64,000 bases of DNA from Nocardiopsis suaedae (GTDB lineage Bacteria; Actinomycetota; Actinomycetes; Streptosporangiales; Streptosporangiaceae): the NCBI RefSeq assembly GCF_027706745.1, contig NZ_JAQFWP010000018.1, forward strand, positions 1 to 64,000, given 5' to 3'. Shown here piece after piece: positions 35,450 through 43,720 of this stretch (position 1 is its first letter; each line of letters starts with the position of its first letter). The notes below the pieces were generated by a model, which made no database searches, was not told where the DNA came from, and worked only from the letters and a program-made list of their open reading frames with translations. Made by a program: the position numbers and the translations under genes.

Positions 35450-37546
35450 TCAACCGAGCGGCTCGGGCAGCGGCCGTGAGTGCACCACGTGCAGGCGGCT
35501 GACCGCGCGGGTGAGGACCACGTAGAGGCGGTTGAGCCCGCGCTCCTCGGCGTCGGCGATGTCCGCGGGCTCCACGGCGACGACGGTGTCGAACTCCAGG
35601 CCCTTGGCGAGCGAGGCGGGAACGCAGACGACCCGGTACGCCTCCAGCGCGTCCGGGTCCCGGCCCAGGTGGCCCGCCCCGATTCCGCGCTCGGCCAGCG
35701 CCGTGTGGAGACCGTCGAGGCGGCCGTCGGCCGCGATGACGCCGATCGAGCCCTCCTCGTCCAGCGCGCGCTTGCAGGCGTCCAGCACGGCGCCGGTGAG
35801 CCGGGGCGCGGGCGCGGCCTCGATGCGCAGCGCCCCGGGCGCCTGCCGGGCCGCGCTGGGGGCGGGCAGGTCGGGTGCGATCTCCGGGAGCAGCCGCGCC
35901 GCGAAGTCGATGATCTGCGCGGGCACCCGGTAGCCGCGGCTGAGGACCTGCAGGCGGGCGTCGTCCTTGCCGAGGTGGCGCAGCAGGTCCGCCCAGGTCC
36001 GGGCCGCCGCCGGGGCGGTGCCCTGGGCGATGTCGCCGAGCACCGTGACCGACCCGGACGGGACGCGGCGGGCCACCGCCCGGCACTGCATCGGGCTCAG
36101 GTCCTGGGCCTCGTCCAGGACGATGTGTCCGAGCGACGGGGGCCGCTGCACCAGGCACGCGGCCTCGTCGATCAGCACCAGGTCGGCCGGGGACCAGGGG
36201 GCGGACCTGGGGGAGCGCGGGCGCCGGGGGAACCGGACGGCCGCCTGCTCCTCGGGGTCAAGGACGCCCGCGGCGGCGCGGGCCAGCAGGTCGGGGTCGG
36301 TGAGCAGGGCGAAGACCAGTTTGACCGGGTCGGCCTTGGGCCACATCGCGGTGACGGCCGCCTTCACCTCCCGGGAGCGGGCCATGCGGCCGCGGGTGCC
36401 CGCGTCGGAGGTGCCGCCCGAGGCCTCCATGAGGCCCTGCACCGCGCCGCCCAGGCGCTGCGCCAGCAGGTCCCGCCCGGCCCCGTAGGAGGCCCGCTGG
36501 CGGCGGATGCCGTCGACGATCTCCGCGATGTCCTCCGGCGGCACCCGGTACTTGCGCGAACCGGCCGTCACCACCAGCGTCTCCGCGGCGGGGCGCACCT
36601 GCGCCCACAGGGCCCGGGAGAGGACCTCGGCCATGCGGGCGTCGCCCTTGAGGCGCGCGGCCTGCGGTGAGTCGGCCCCCTTGGGCGTGCCCCGGTCGGC
36701 CAGCTCCTCCAGGGTGAGCTGGCCCGCCTCGGCCTCTCCCAGGGCGGGAAGGACGTCGCGGATGTAGGAGAGGAAGGAGCTGCTGGGGCCGACGATCGCC
36801 ACGCCGCCCTCGCGGCGCAGGCGCACCCGCTCGGCGTAGAGCAGGAAGGCGATGCGGTGCAGGCCGACGGCGGTCTTGCCGGTTCCGGGGGCGCCCTGCA
36901 CGCACAGGCTCGTGTCCAGAGAGGCGCGGACCAGGTCGTCCTGGTCGGGCTGGATGGTGGCGACGATGTCGCGCATGGGGCCGGTGCGGGGGCGCTCGAT
37001 CTCCGCGGCCAAGAGCGCTGCCCCGGCGTCTGCTCGGGCGGGCTCGGGAAGGGTGAGGTCCTCGTCCTCGAACGCGGTCAGTGCGCCGTCGGTGCCGAAC
37101 CCGTAGCGGCGGCGGGACAGGACGCCCATGGGCGATTGCGGACCGGCGCGGTAAAAGGCCGCGGAGACGGGCGCCCGCCAATCCAGGACCATCGTCGCAC
37201 CGGACCTTTCGCGCACATTCCGTCGGCCGATATAGGCGAAATCGGCGCCGGGGGTGCGTGTGGAAGTGAAGGGTTCTCCGGGTTCCGCCTCGTAAAGATC
37301 TCCGGGCGGGTAGGTGAGGCGGCCGAAGAAGAGGGGCGCGTCCGGGAGTTCGGCCAGTGCCTCGGCACGGCGTTCGCGTGCGCGCTGCAGAACGGCGTTG
37401 GTGTATTTGTCGACGACGGCGTCAGCGAGGGCCGTCTCGGTCGTGAGGACCTCTTCGCGCATTTCGCGCAGTGCCTCGCGGGAGGAGGCGAGGTGGCGCC
37501 GTTCCGCGCGGAGTTCGGCGTCAGGGGCGGCGGCGGAATCGGGCAT
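35450..37546 (-). CDS. HelD-like UvrD/Rep-type helicase (RNA polymerase recycling ATPase)
   Basis: The 698-residue SF1 ATPase resembles HelD, which pulls RNA polymerase off DNA and in actinomycetes can protect it from rifamycins. The N-terminal coiled-coil (about 10-65) and DWRAPVSAAFYRAGPQSPMGV segment are HelD-specific. The ATPase shows Walker A GAPGTGKTAVGLHR (near 218), HIVLDEAQDLSPMQCR (Walker B, near 474), VLGDIAQGT and the late GLEFDTVVAVEPADI and NRLYVVLTRAVSRLHVVH. The ATG at 37546 starts the conserved coiled-coil; the upstream frame is Pro/Arg/Ser-rich. No rifamycin-associated element was recognised. Confidence 0.87.
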   Translation of the reverse strand: MPDSAAAPDAELRAERRHLASSREALREMREEVLTTETALADAVVDKYTNAVLQRARERRAEALAELPDAPLFFGRLTYPPGDLYEAEPGEPFTSTRTPGADFAYIGRRNVRERSGATMVLDWRAPVSAAFYRAGPQSPMGVLSRRRYGFGTDGALTAFEDEDLTLPEPARADAGAALLAAEIERPRTGPMRDIVATIQPDQDDLVRASLDTSLCVQGAPGTGKTAVGLHRIAFLLYAERVRLRREGGVAIVGPSSSFLSYIRDVLPALGEAEAGQLTLEELADRGTPKGADSPQAARLKGDARMAEVLSRALWAQVRPAAETLVVTAGSRKYRVPPEDIAEIVDGIRRQRASYGAGRDLLAQRLGGAVQGLMEASGGTSDAGTRGRMARSREVKAAVTAMWPKADPVKLVFALLTDPDLLARAAAGVLDPEEQAAVRFPRRPRSPRSAPWSPADLVLIDEAACLVQRPPSLGHIVLDEAQDLSPMQCRAVARRVPSGSVTVLGDIAQGTAPAAARTWADLLRHLGKDDARLQVLSRGYRVPAQIIDFAARLLPEIAPDLPAPSAARQAPGALRIEAAPAPRLTGAVLDACKRALDEEGSIGVIAADGRLDGLHTALAERGIGAGHLGRDPDALEAYRVVCVPASLAKGLEFDTVVAVEPADIADAEERGLNRLYVVLTRAVSRLHVVHSRPLPEPLG

Positions 37547-37927
37547 GCGCGCCGGCGGTGTGCACGAGGACACGGAGGACTCCCCGGGATCGGTCGGGCT
37601 GGTCGTCGGGGCGGCGGATGCGCGGGTCCCGCCCCGGCGTGGCGACGGCCGGTTCGTTCCGATCCTCTGCGCGTCGGTGTGCCGTGGTGCACTTCCGCCG
37701 CGAAGGAGCGATGATACCCGCGGGGGAGGAGCCTGGCAATCCTCTTTTCCCTGATTCCCCGCCCCGGGGAAACGGTTCGGCGCGCGCCCGGCCCGTCGCC
37801 CGCCGAACGGGCGCGACCAGCGGTAACGATGGGATAAACCAGCGGGCAAGTGCGCTTCCCGGGATGGTGATCAGGGCCCGGAAGGGGTATCCGTCCGGTA
37901 TTCCCACCGGTGCGAACGGAGGCGACG
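37547..37927. other. 381-bp divergent intergenic region between helD-like and aquaporin genes
   Basis: No gene is seen. A small hairpin TTCCCCG-CCC-CGGGGAA lies at 37755-37771. The right end carries GGAGG (37918-37922), the ribosome site of the aquaporin gene. A/T-richer promoter-like stretches occur at about 37735-37755 and 37828-37845. Confidence 0.4.
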
Positions 37928-38647
37928 GTGACGACGACGACGATCTTCTTCGGAGAGCTGTTCGGAACGGCGATCCTGGTGCTCTTCGGGTGCGGCGTGG
38001 TGGCCGCCCACGTCCTGAACAAGTCCAAGGCGCACGGTGGGGGCTGGGTCCTGATCACCTTCGGGTGGGGCTTCGGCGTCATGGCGGGCGCCTACTTCGC
38101 GCTGCCGCTGTCCGGCGGGCACATCAACCCGGCGGTCACCTTCGGCCTGGCCGCGGCGGAAGGGGACTGGTCCACTGTGCCCGTCCGCGTCCTCGCGCAG
38201 CTGCTCGGCGGGATCATCGGCGCCGCCCTGGCCTGGCTGACCTACTACAGCCAGTTCAAGCACTCCGACGGGCCGTTCCTGGGGATCTTCTCCACCGAGC
38301 CGGAGGTGCGCAGCCCGGGGCCGAACTTCCTCACCGAGTTCATCGCCACCGCCGCCCTGCTGTTCGTCGTCACCGCGACCGGACAGAACCAGGAGCTGGC
38401 GCTGTCCGGGATGGGCGTGCTCATCGTCGCCCTGGGCGTGGTCGGCATCGGCATGAGCCTGGGCGCGCCCACCGGCTACGCCATCAACCCGGCACGTGAC
38501 CTGGGACCCCGCATCGTCCACCAGCTCCTGCCCCTCAAGGGCAAGGGCGGCTCGGACTGGGGCTACTCCTGGATCCCCGTCGTCGGCCCCCTGGCCGGCG
38601 GCGTCGTCGGCGGCGTCCTCGGCGGCTGGGTGTACGGCCTGATGTAG
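37928..38647 (+). CDS. MIP-family aquaporin / aquaglyceroporin
   Basis: The 239-residue channel has six transmembrane segments and two NPA-type half-helices: GGHINPAVTFG (first NPA) and TGYAINPARDLGPR (second NPA followed by Arg). The Asp directly after the second NPA-Arg is characteristic of glycerol-conducting members (GlpF-like). The GTG at 37928 has GGAGG five bases upstream; a GTG at 37910 would add six residues. No glycerol kinase gene is nearby. It may take part in osmotic adjustment or glycerol uptake. A hairpin with a GCGA tetraloop follows. Confidence 0.88.
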   Translation: MTTTTIFFGELFGTAILVLFGCGVVAAHVLNKSKAHGGGWVLITFGWGFGVMAGAYFALPLSGGHINPAVTFGLAAAEGDWSTVPVRVLAQLLGGIIGAALAWLTYYSQFKHSDGPFLGIFSTEPEVRSPGPNFLTEFIATAALLFVVTATGQNQELALSGMGVLIVALGVVGIGMSLGAPTGYAINPARDLGPRIVHQLLPLKGKGGSDWGYSWIPVVGPLAGGVVGGVLGGWVYGLM

Positions 38648-38669
38648 CCGTGCGACCACCGGGACACCA

Positions 38670-38699
38670 GAGGCGGGCGGGGGCGACCCCGCCCGCCTC
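38670..38699 (+). terminator. hairpin terminator with GNRA loop
   Basis: A perfect 13-bp stem (GAGGCGGGCGGGG with its complement) and a GCGA tetraloop lie 22 bp after the aquaporin stop. Confidence 0.8.
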
Positions 38700-38809
38700 G
38701 CGTGTCCCCGTTGACCGGGATCGGACCGTCTTCGGGAAAACGCCCCCCGAGGGGGCCCAGGCACGGCAACCTCGTGATCGGAAGTCCCCCATCGGAAAGA
38801 AGCACGTCA

Positions 38810-39472
38810 ATGGCTTACGGAAACGTTCCCCCGCCTCCGCCCCCGCCCCAGCCGCCGAAGAGCGGCATGTCCACCGGAGCCAAGATCGGACTCGGGTGCG
38901 GCCTGGCCGCGGCCCTCGGCTTCCTCCTGCTCATCGGAGGCTGTGTGGCGCTGATCGTCTCTTCGCCGCCGTCCGACGACGGGGGGTCCGCCGACCCGTC
39001 CGCCGACGGCGGAGGATCGGAAGGGGAGGGCGGATCCGGCGACGGCGGGTCCGGTGGGCAGGACGCGGCCGCGATCGGGGAAACGGTGGAGTCCGGCGCG
39101 TTCGCGTTCACCGTGACCGGTGTGGAGACCGGTGTCACCGAGGTCTCCGACGAGTCCGGGTTCGTGACGGAGACCCCCGACGGGCAGTACGTGGTCGTGG
39201 ACGTCACCGTCGAGAACATCGGGGAGGAGTCCGGCTACTTCGACTCGTCCTCGCAGAAGCTGATCGACGCGGACGGCAAGGAGTACAGCACGGACACGGT
39301 CGCGGAGATCACGGGAGACACCGAGAGCCTCCTCAACGAGATCAACCCCGGCAACACGGTCGAGGGCCAGTTGATCTTCGATGTCCCCGAGGACGTGGAG
39401 CTCGACAGGCTGGAGCTCCGGGACTTCATCAGTCTCGACTCCTCGGCCGTGGTCGACGTGTCCGGCGCATAG
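38810..39472 (+). CDS. membrane-anchored DUF4352 protein
   Basis: The 220-residue protein has a short proline-rich cytoplasmic start (AYGNVPPPPPPPQPPK), one transmembrane helix (IGLGCGLAAALGFLLLIGGCVALIV) and a Ser/Gly/Asp linker. The outer domain is of DUF4352 type, with FTVTGVETGV, DGQYVVVDVTVENIGEE, LIDADGKEYSTD and INPGNTVEGQLIFDVPED. This immunoglobulin-like domain (Telomeric-repeat-binding-factor-2 annotation) is widespread on actinobacterial surfaces with unknown ligand. The cysteine in the helix (IGGCVA) could serve as a lipid attachment site if the signal is processed. Confidence 0.82.
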   Translation: MAYGNVPPPPPPPQPPKSGMSTGAKIGLGCGLAAALGFLLLIGGCVALIVSSPPSDDGGSADPSADGGGSEGEGGSGDGGSGGQDAAAIGETVESGAFAFTVTGVETGVTEVSDESGFVTETPDGQYVVVDVTVENIGEESGYFDSSSQKLIDADGKEYSTDTVAEITGDTESLLNEINPGNTVEGQLIFDVPEDVELDRLELRDFISLDSSAVVDVSGA

Positions 39473-39488
39473 GAGCCGGCCCGGGCGC

Positions 39489-39514
39489 ACCGCCCCCCCG
39501 GTCCGGGGGGCGGT
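39489..39514 (+). terminator. hairpin terminator
   Basis: A 10-bp perfect stem (ACCGCCCCCC with GGGGGGCGGT) and six-base loop lie 17 bp after the DUF4352 stop. Confidence 0.75.
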
Positions 39515-39521
39515 ACGCCCG

Positions 39522-39538
39522 TACTACCGTATGTAGTA
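39522..39538. promoter_or_regulatory. operator-like palindrome TACTAC-N5-GTAGTA
   Basis: Six-base arms at 39522-39527 and 39533-39538 are separated by CGTAT, about 70 bp before the start of the two-gene membrane-protein unit. The spacing and symmetry suit a dimeric regulator; the regulator is not identified. Confidence 0.45.
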
Positions 39539-39604
39539 GCGATCCGCGCTGGTGCGGACGGGCACCGGAGGCGAACGGCGACAGGCGGGAACAGGGGAGC
39601 GGAC

Positions 39605-39970
39605 GTGGTCGAGGGGCTGACGAGCACCATCCAGCTGGTGTCGCTGGCGATGGCGGTGTGGTGCATGGTCTCGGCCTTCCGCGACCGGCCCATGGTCGTT
39701 CCGCACCTGGTCGGCATGGGCGTGCTGTGGCTGCTCACCATCGCCCAGGCCGTCGTCTCCACGGTGGTCTGGGCGGGCGGCGACCCGCCCGCCGAACCGG
39801 CGACGCTCGTCGGGTACCTGGCCACCGTAGTGCTCCTGCCCCCTGCGTGCGCCGTGTGGGGGTTCATGGAGCGCAGCCGGTGGGGGCCCGCGGTCATCTC
39901 CGTCGCCTGCTTCATCCTCCCGGTCCTCATGGTCCGCCTCGAACAGATCTGGAACCCGCCCGTTGTCTGA
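39605..39970 (+). CDS. small integral membrane protein of unknown function
   Basis: The 121-residue protein has four predicted hydrophobic helices (STIQLVSLAMAVWCMVSAF, LVGMGVLWLLTIAQAVVSTVVW, TLVGYLATVVLLPPACAVWGF and VISVACFILPVLMVRLEQIW). There are no catalytic motifs. The start is a GTG with AGGGGAG-type sequence upstream. The stop overlaps the TTG start of the next gene, also a small membrane protein, so they are translationally coupled and probably form one complex. Similar adjacent pairs occur in other actinomycetes; function is not known. Confidence 0.7.
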   Translation: MVEGLTSTIQLVSLAMAVWCMVSAFRDRPMVVPHLVGMGVLWLLTIAQAVVSTVVWAGGDPPAEPATLVGYLATVVLLPPACAVWGFMERSRWGPAVISVACFILPVLMVRLEQIWNPPVV

Positions 39971-40403
39971 GAGCGCCCCGTCCGCGAACGCCGCCGGCCG
40001 CTCCGGGCCCGGCCGTGTCCTGGTCGCGCTCTACGCCCTGTTCGCCCTCGCCGCCACCGCGCGCGCGGGCGTGCAGATCGCCACCAAGTTCCAGGAGGCG
40101 CCGCTCGCCTACCTGCTCTCGCTGGCGGCGGGCGTCATCTACATCGTCGCGACCGTGGGGATCGCCCGCAGCGGGCGCACCTCCCACCGGGTCGCCATGG
40201 TCTCCTGCGCGATCGAGCTGTGCGGCGTGCTGGCCGTGGGCACGCTCAGCCTCCTGGACCCGGCGGCGTTCCCCGACGACACCGTGTGGTCGCGCTTCGG
40301 CAGCGGCTACCTGTTCATCCCGCTCGTCCTGCCCGTGCTGGGCATGCTCTGGCTGCGACACGTGGAGAAGATCCGGACAGGGGAGACGGCACAGGCGGTC
40401 TGA
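39963..40403 (+). CDS. small integral membrane protein, partner of the preceding gene
   Basis: The 146-residue protein has four hydrophobic segments (VLVALYALFALAATARAGVQI, LAYLLSLAAGVIYIVATVGI, VAMVSCAIELCGVLAVGTLSLL and YLFIPLVLPVLGMLWLRHVEK). It starts at TTG 39963 inside the end of the previous gene, overlapping by eight bases. The pattern FALAATARAGVQIATKF is recurrent in actinobacterial homologues. Neither partner carries a recognisable transporter or enzyme motif. The next gene begins 25 bp downstream with its own leaderless promoter. Confidence 0.7.
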   Translation: MSESAPSANAAGRSGPGRVLVALYALFALAATARAGVQIATKFQEAPLAYLLSLAAGVIYIVATVGIARSGRTSHRVAMVSCAIELCGVLAVGTLSLLDPAAFPDDTVWSRFGSGYLFIPLVLPVLGMLWLRHVEKIRTGETAQAV

Positions 40404-40416
40404 GGGGGTGCCGTCC

Positions 40417-40422
40417 TAGGCT
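40417..40422 (+). promoter_or_regulatory. -10 element of a leaderless promoter
   Basis: TAGGCT is followed by six bases and the ATG at 40429, with no Shine-Dalgarno sequence between. The layout is identical to that at 20080 and 2879. Confidence 0.5.
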
Positions 40423-40428
40423 GGCACC

Positions 40429-41310
40429 ATGAGTGAACCGCGCAGCGAGCAGTCCTCCGTCCCGCCCGTCGTCTCCCCCGCGCGCTTGGCCGAGCGCCTG
40501 CGTGAGGGCGGGGACCTGGCCGTCGTCGACGTGCGGTGGTACCTCGACGGCCGGGACGGGCACGCGGCCTACCTGTCCGGGCACCTTCCCGGGGCGGTCT
40601 GGGCCGACGTGGACTCGGACCTGGCGTCCGAACCGACCCCGGAGGGCGGGCGTCACCCGCTCCCGACCCCCGAGGCCTTCGCCGAGGCGCTGGGGCGGCT
40701 CGGCATCGGCGACGCCACGGAGGTCGTCGCCTACGACGACGCGGGCGGGTCCACCGCCGCGCGGCTGGTGTGGATGCTGCGCGCACTGGGCACCCCGGCC
40801 TCGGTCCTCGACGGCGGGATCCAGGCCTGGGACGGCCCGCTGGAGACGGGGGAGGTGCGCCGCGAACCGCGCACGCGCACGGCCGTCCCGTGGCCGGCCG
40901 AGCGGATCGCCACCACGGAGGAGCTGAAGGACCTGAAGGCGCGTCCGTACGGCCGACTGCTCTTGGACGCCCGCGCGCGGGGCCGCTACACCGGCGAGGA
41001 GCCCGCGCCCGTCGATGCCCGCCCCGGGCACATCCCCGGCGCGCGCAGTGCGGAGTGGCAGGGCAACCTCGGGCCGGACGGCCGGTTCGCCTCGCCGGAG
41101 CGCCTGCGCGAGCGCTTCGCCGCACTGGGCGTCGAGGGGGCCGAGTCGGTCACCGCCTACTGCGGCTCCGGGGTGACCGCGTGCCACGACCTCATCGCGC
41201 TGGAGCACGCCGGGTTCACCGGGGCACGGCTGTACCCGGGCTCCTGGAGCGCGTGGGGGGCCGACGCGGCGCTCCCGGCGGAGACCGGTGATGCGGAGGG
41301 CGGGGACTGA
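40429..41310 (+). CDS. sulfurtransferase with two rhodanese domains (thiosulfate or mercaptopyruvate type)
   Basis: The 293-residue enzyme transfers a sulfur atom to cyanide or thiols. The N-terminal inactive rhodanese domain shows DLAVVDVRWYLDG, GHLPGAVWADVD and VVAYDDAGGSTAARLVWML. The C-terminal active domain carries DARARGRYTGEEP, GHIPGARSAEW and the persulfide-forming Cys (about residue 245) in YCGSGVTACHDLIAL. The CGSGVTA loop is of the mercaptopyruvate-sulfurtransferase type, although actinobacterial enzymes are usually annotated as thiosulfate sulfurtransferases. It starts at ATG 40429 in a leaderless context. Confidence 0.88.
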   Translation: MSEPRSEQSSVPPVVSPARLAERLREGGDLAVVDVRWYLDGRDGHAAYLSGHLPGAVWADVDSDLASEPTPEGGRHPLPTPEAFAEALGRLGIGDATEVVAYDDAGGSTAARLVWMLRALGTPASVLDGGIQAWDGPLETGEVRREPRTRTAVPWPAERIATTEELKDLKARPYGRLLLDARARGRYTGEEPAPVDARPGHIPGARSAEWQGNLGPDGRFASPERLRERFAALGVEGAESVTAYCGSGVTACHDLIALEHAGFTGARLYPGSWSAWGADAALPAETGDAEGGD

Positions 41311-41345
41311 CGGCGAACCGCGTGAGCGGCGCACCGTCGGGACTG

Positions 41346-41393
41346 CACCGCGTGGCCTTCGGACATCTCGGGTTGGCAGGCGGCCACGCGGTG
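41346..41393 (+). terminator. hairpin terminator after the sulfurtransferase gene
   Basis: Perfect 12-bp inverted repeat CACCGCGTGGCC (41346-41357) and GGCCACGCGGTG (41382-41393), with a 24-base loop, 36 bp after the stop. Confidence 0.6.
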
Positions 41394-41554
41394 GACCTCG
41401 TGAGGGAGGCAATGACCATGTTCCGTCACGATGGGGCCCGAATGGGGACGACGCGCCGATCCGACCTCGAAACCGCACCTAGGCGCCGTCTCACCGGGCT
41501 CTAACCCCTGGCGCCGATACTCATCGCTACAGGACGAGAAGCCGGAGGATTCGG

Positions 41555-43237
41555 ATGAGCGCGGAGGACAGGCGAGACGGGCCGGGCGAGGAACCCCGGA
41601 CCGACGAGACCCCGGAGACCGACGGTACCGGCGGCGTGTCCGACGCCGATGCCGGACAGGAGGCGGGCCAGAGCCCGGACGCCGCGTCCGGGCCCACCTT
41701 CGAGGCCGCCCCGACCGCGGACACCGCTCCGGAGGCGCAGACGCCCGCCGAGGCCGGGCCGTGGTCCCCGCCGGGCGCCGGCGCGTGGAGCATGCGGGCC
41801 CAGGGCGGCGGTCATCCGTCCGGCGCCGAGCCCTACGGGCCGCAGGGCCGGCACGGGCAACAGGGTCAGCACGGCCGGCACGGCCACTTCACGGGCGCGG
41901 GCGCCTTCGGCGCGCCCGCGGGCGGGGCCATGCCCCCGCAGTACCCCGGCGGCCACTACGCAGGGCAGCCCTACCCCGGCGCCCACCAGGCGCAGCACAC
42001 CGGGCCCCAGCACACCGCACCGCAGCCGGGGGTGGGCGGCGGGGGCGCGGCCCCGCCGGACTGGCCCGGGGCGGTCCCGCCGCCCGGGGGCGCCGAAGGC
42101 GGCGGCAAGCGCAAGCGCCCCGGACCGGTGGCGATCGCGGCCGCGACCGCGCTGGTCACCAGCCTCATCGTGGGGCCCGCGGCGGCCGTGGCCACCACCT
42201 ACCTCACCGGGGGGTCGAGCTCCCCGGTCAGCTCCCTGACCGGGGGGACCGCCGGGTCGGTGTCGTCCGGGGACGTCAGCGAGGTCGCCGAGAAGGTGCT
42301 GCCGAGCGTGGTGTCGATCGAGACCGAGGGCGGCAGCGGCAGCGGGGTGGTGATCAGCTCCGACGGGCAGATCCTCACCAACGCCCACGTGGTGGCCGGG
42401 GCGCGTGGCGAGAGCGTCCGGGTGCGGTTCAACGACGGCTCGGACGCCGAGGCGCGCGTGGTCGCCACGGACGAGGTCTCCGACATCGCGGTGCTCGAGG
42501 CCAAGGGGGTGAGCGGGCTGACCCCCGCGACCTTCGGCGACTCCGACAAGGTCGAGGTCGGCGCGGACGTGGTGGCGATCGGGTCGCCGCTGGGGCTGTC
42601 CGGGACGGTCACCTCCGGTGTGGTCAGCGCCGTGGACCGGCCGGTGAACACCGGTGTGGTGGACGGCGGACAGGAGCGGCAGGAGGAGCCGTTCGGCCTG
42701 GGCGCCCCGCAGCAGGGCCAGGGGGAGGTGCGGACCTCCACGGTGATCAACGCGATCCAGACGGACGCCCCGATCAACCCGGGGAACTCCGGCGGGCCGC
42801 TGATCAACATGAAGGGCGAGGTGATCGGGATCAACACGGCGATCGCCGGGACCTCGTCGGGCGGGCAGGGCGAGGCCGGGTCGATCGGCCTGGGCTTCGC
42901 GATCCCGATCAACCAGGCCCAGCCCATCGCCGAGCAGCTCATCGACCAGGGCAGCGCGGACTACGCGGCGATCGACGCGACCGTGGCGGCCGACCGGGGG
43001 GGCGTGCGCATCGTGGACACGTCCAAGGGCGGAGCGGCGGCCGAGGCCGGGCTGAAGGGCGGCGACGTGGTGACCTCCGTCGACGGGGACGCGGTGGACA
43101 GCCCGGACGCGCTGATCGCCAAGATCCGCTCGAAGCAGCCGGGGGAGACGGTGAAGCTGGGGATCACCCGCGACGGCAAGGAGCAGGAGGTCGAGGTGAA
43201 GCTGTCGGCCCAGTCGGCCGACAGCATCGGCGGCTGA
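41555..43237 (+). CDS. HtrA/DegP-like S1C serine protease with PDZ domain
   Basis: The 560-residue membrane-anchored protease has a long cytoplasmic low-complexity tail (about 1-185, acidic then Gly/His/Gln/Pro-rich) and one helix (VAIAAATALVTSLIVGPAAAVATTYL). The trypsin-like domain has catalytic His278 (TNAHVV), Asp310 (SDIAVLE) and Ser412 (GNSGGPL). A PDZ domain follows at the end (GGAAAEAGLKGGDVVTSVDGDAV). It degrades or refolds damaged proteins outside the membrane. In mycobacteria its counterpart PepD is encoded beside and controlled by MprAB; a similar two-component pair lies about 3 kb downstream here. Confidence 0.92.
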   Translation: MSAEDRRDGPGEEPRTDETPETDGTGGVSDADAGQEAGQSPDAASGPTFEAAPTADTAPEAQTPAEAGPWSPPGAGAWSMRAQGGGHPSGAEPYGPQGRHGQQGQHGRHGHFTGAGAFGAPAGGAMPPQYPGGHYAGQPYPGAHQAQHTGPQHTAPQPGVGGGGAAPPDWPGAVPPPGGAEGGGKRKRPGPVAIAAATALVTSLIVGPAAAVATTYLTGGSSSPVSSLTGGTAGSVSSGDVSEVAEKVLPSVVSIETEGGSGSGVVISSDGQILTNAHVVAGARGESVRVRFNDGSDAEARVVATDEVSDIAVLEAKGVSGLTPATFGDSDKVEVGADVVAIGSPLGLSGTVTSGVVSAVDRPVNTGVVDGGQERQEEPFGLGAPQQGQGEVRTSTVINAIQTDAPINPGNSGGPLINMKGEVIGINTAIAGTSSGGQGEAGSIGLGFAIPINQAQPIAEQLIDQGSADYAAIDATVAADRGGVRIVDTSKGGAAAEAGLKGGDVVTSVDGDAVDSPDALIAKIRSKQPGETVKLGITRDGKEQEVEVKLSAQSADSIGG

Positions 43238-43259
43238 GCCGGCCGGAGCACACGGGGGA

Positions 43260-43295
43260 GCGGCGGACCGGGGGTGTGGGCCTCCGGTCCGCCGC
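43260..43295 (+). terminator. hairpin terminator of the HtrA-like gene
   Basis: A perfect 12-bp stem (GCGGCGGACCGG at 43260-43271 with CCGGTCCGCCGC at 43284-43295) and 12-base loop lie 23 bp after the stop. Confidence 0.78.
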
Positions 43296-43483
43296 GTGCG
43301 GGCGGGCGCCGCCTCCCGGGAGGCCCCGGCCCGCGCCAACACCGAATGACGAATGGGCGAGCGGAAAGCGAAGATCCGACCGATCCGTCGCCCTAGGGGA
43401 AACTTTTTCCGCGTGCCGTGCGTTTGACCTCTCCGAAGGGGGCGATAACCCCTTCCACGGGGGTACGGCCGGTTTCGGTCGTC

Positions 43484-43525
43484 GGCGGCGACCTGCGGAT
43501 TCCTTCCTCATCCGCAGTCGCCGCC
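43484..43525. other. strong 16-bp hairpin with a single bulged C
   Basis: Left arm 43484-43500 pairs fully with right arm 43510-43525 apart from one extra C, with a nine-base loop. It is about 195 bp before the glycosyltransferase ATG and not next to a stop codon, so it may be a leader attenuator, an RNA element or the terminator of an unseen small transcript. Confidence 0.5.
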
Positions 43526-43720
43526 CACTGTTTTCCGCGGGTTCGCCGTGAATGCCCGCGGGCGCGGGTAAACAGTCGGCAACATGGGCGCCGAACCGGG
43601 GCCGCGCGGCGGACCGCCCGGAGTATCGTCCCCGGGACCACCCGGGTTCGGGCCGTCCTGGCGGTCAGGGGCCCGGCCCGTCCGGCTTGCGCGCCCGCGC
43701 ACACCCCCAGGAGGGCCGAG

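Larger units (their letters stand above)
43238..43720. other. 483-bp intergenic region with terminator and large hairpin
   Basis: No convincing gene is present. It begins with a terminator (43260-43295) and contains a strong bulged hairpin at 43484-43525. Between them is an A/T-richer stretch around 43390-43425 that may hold a promoter. The rest is GC-rich leader before the glycosyltransferase start. Confidence 0.45.

Noticed and set aside
37547-37927. Rifamycin-associated element upstream of the HelD-like gene
   Set aside because: No long inverted repeat of the expected kind could be found in the divergent region.
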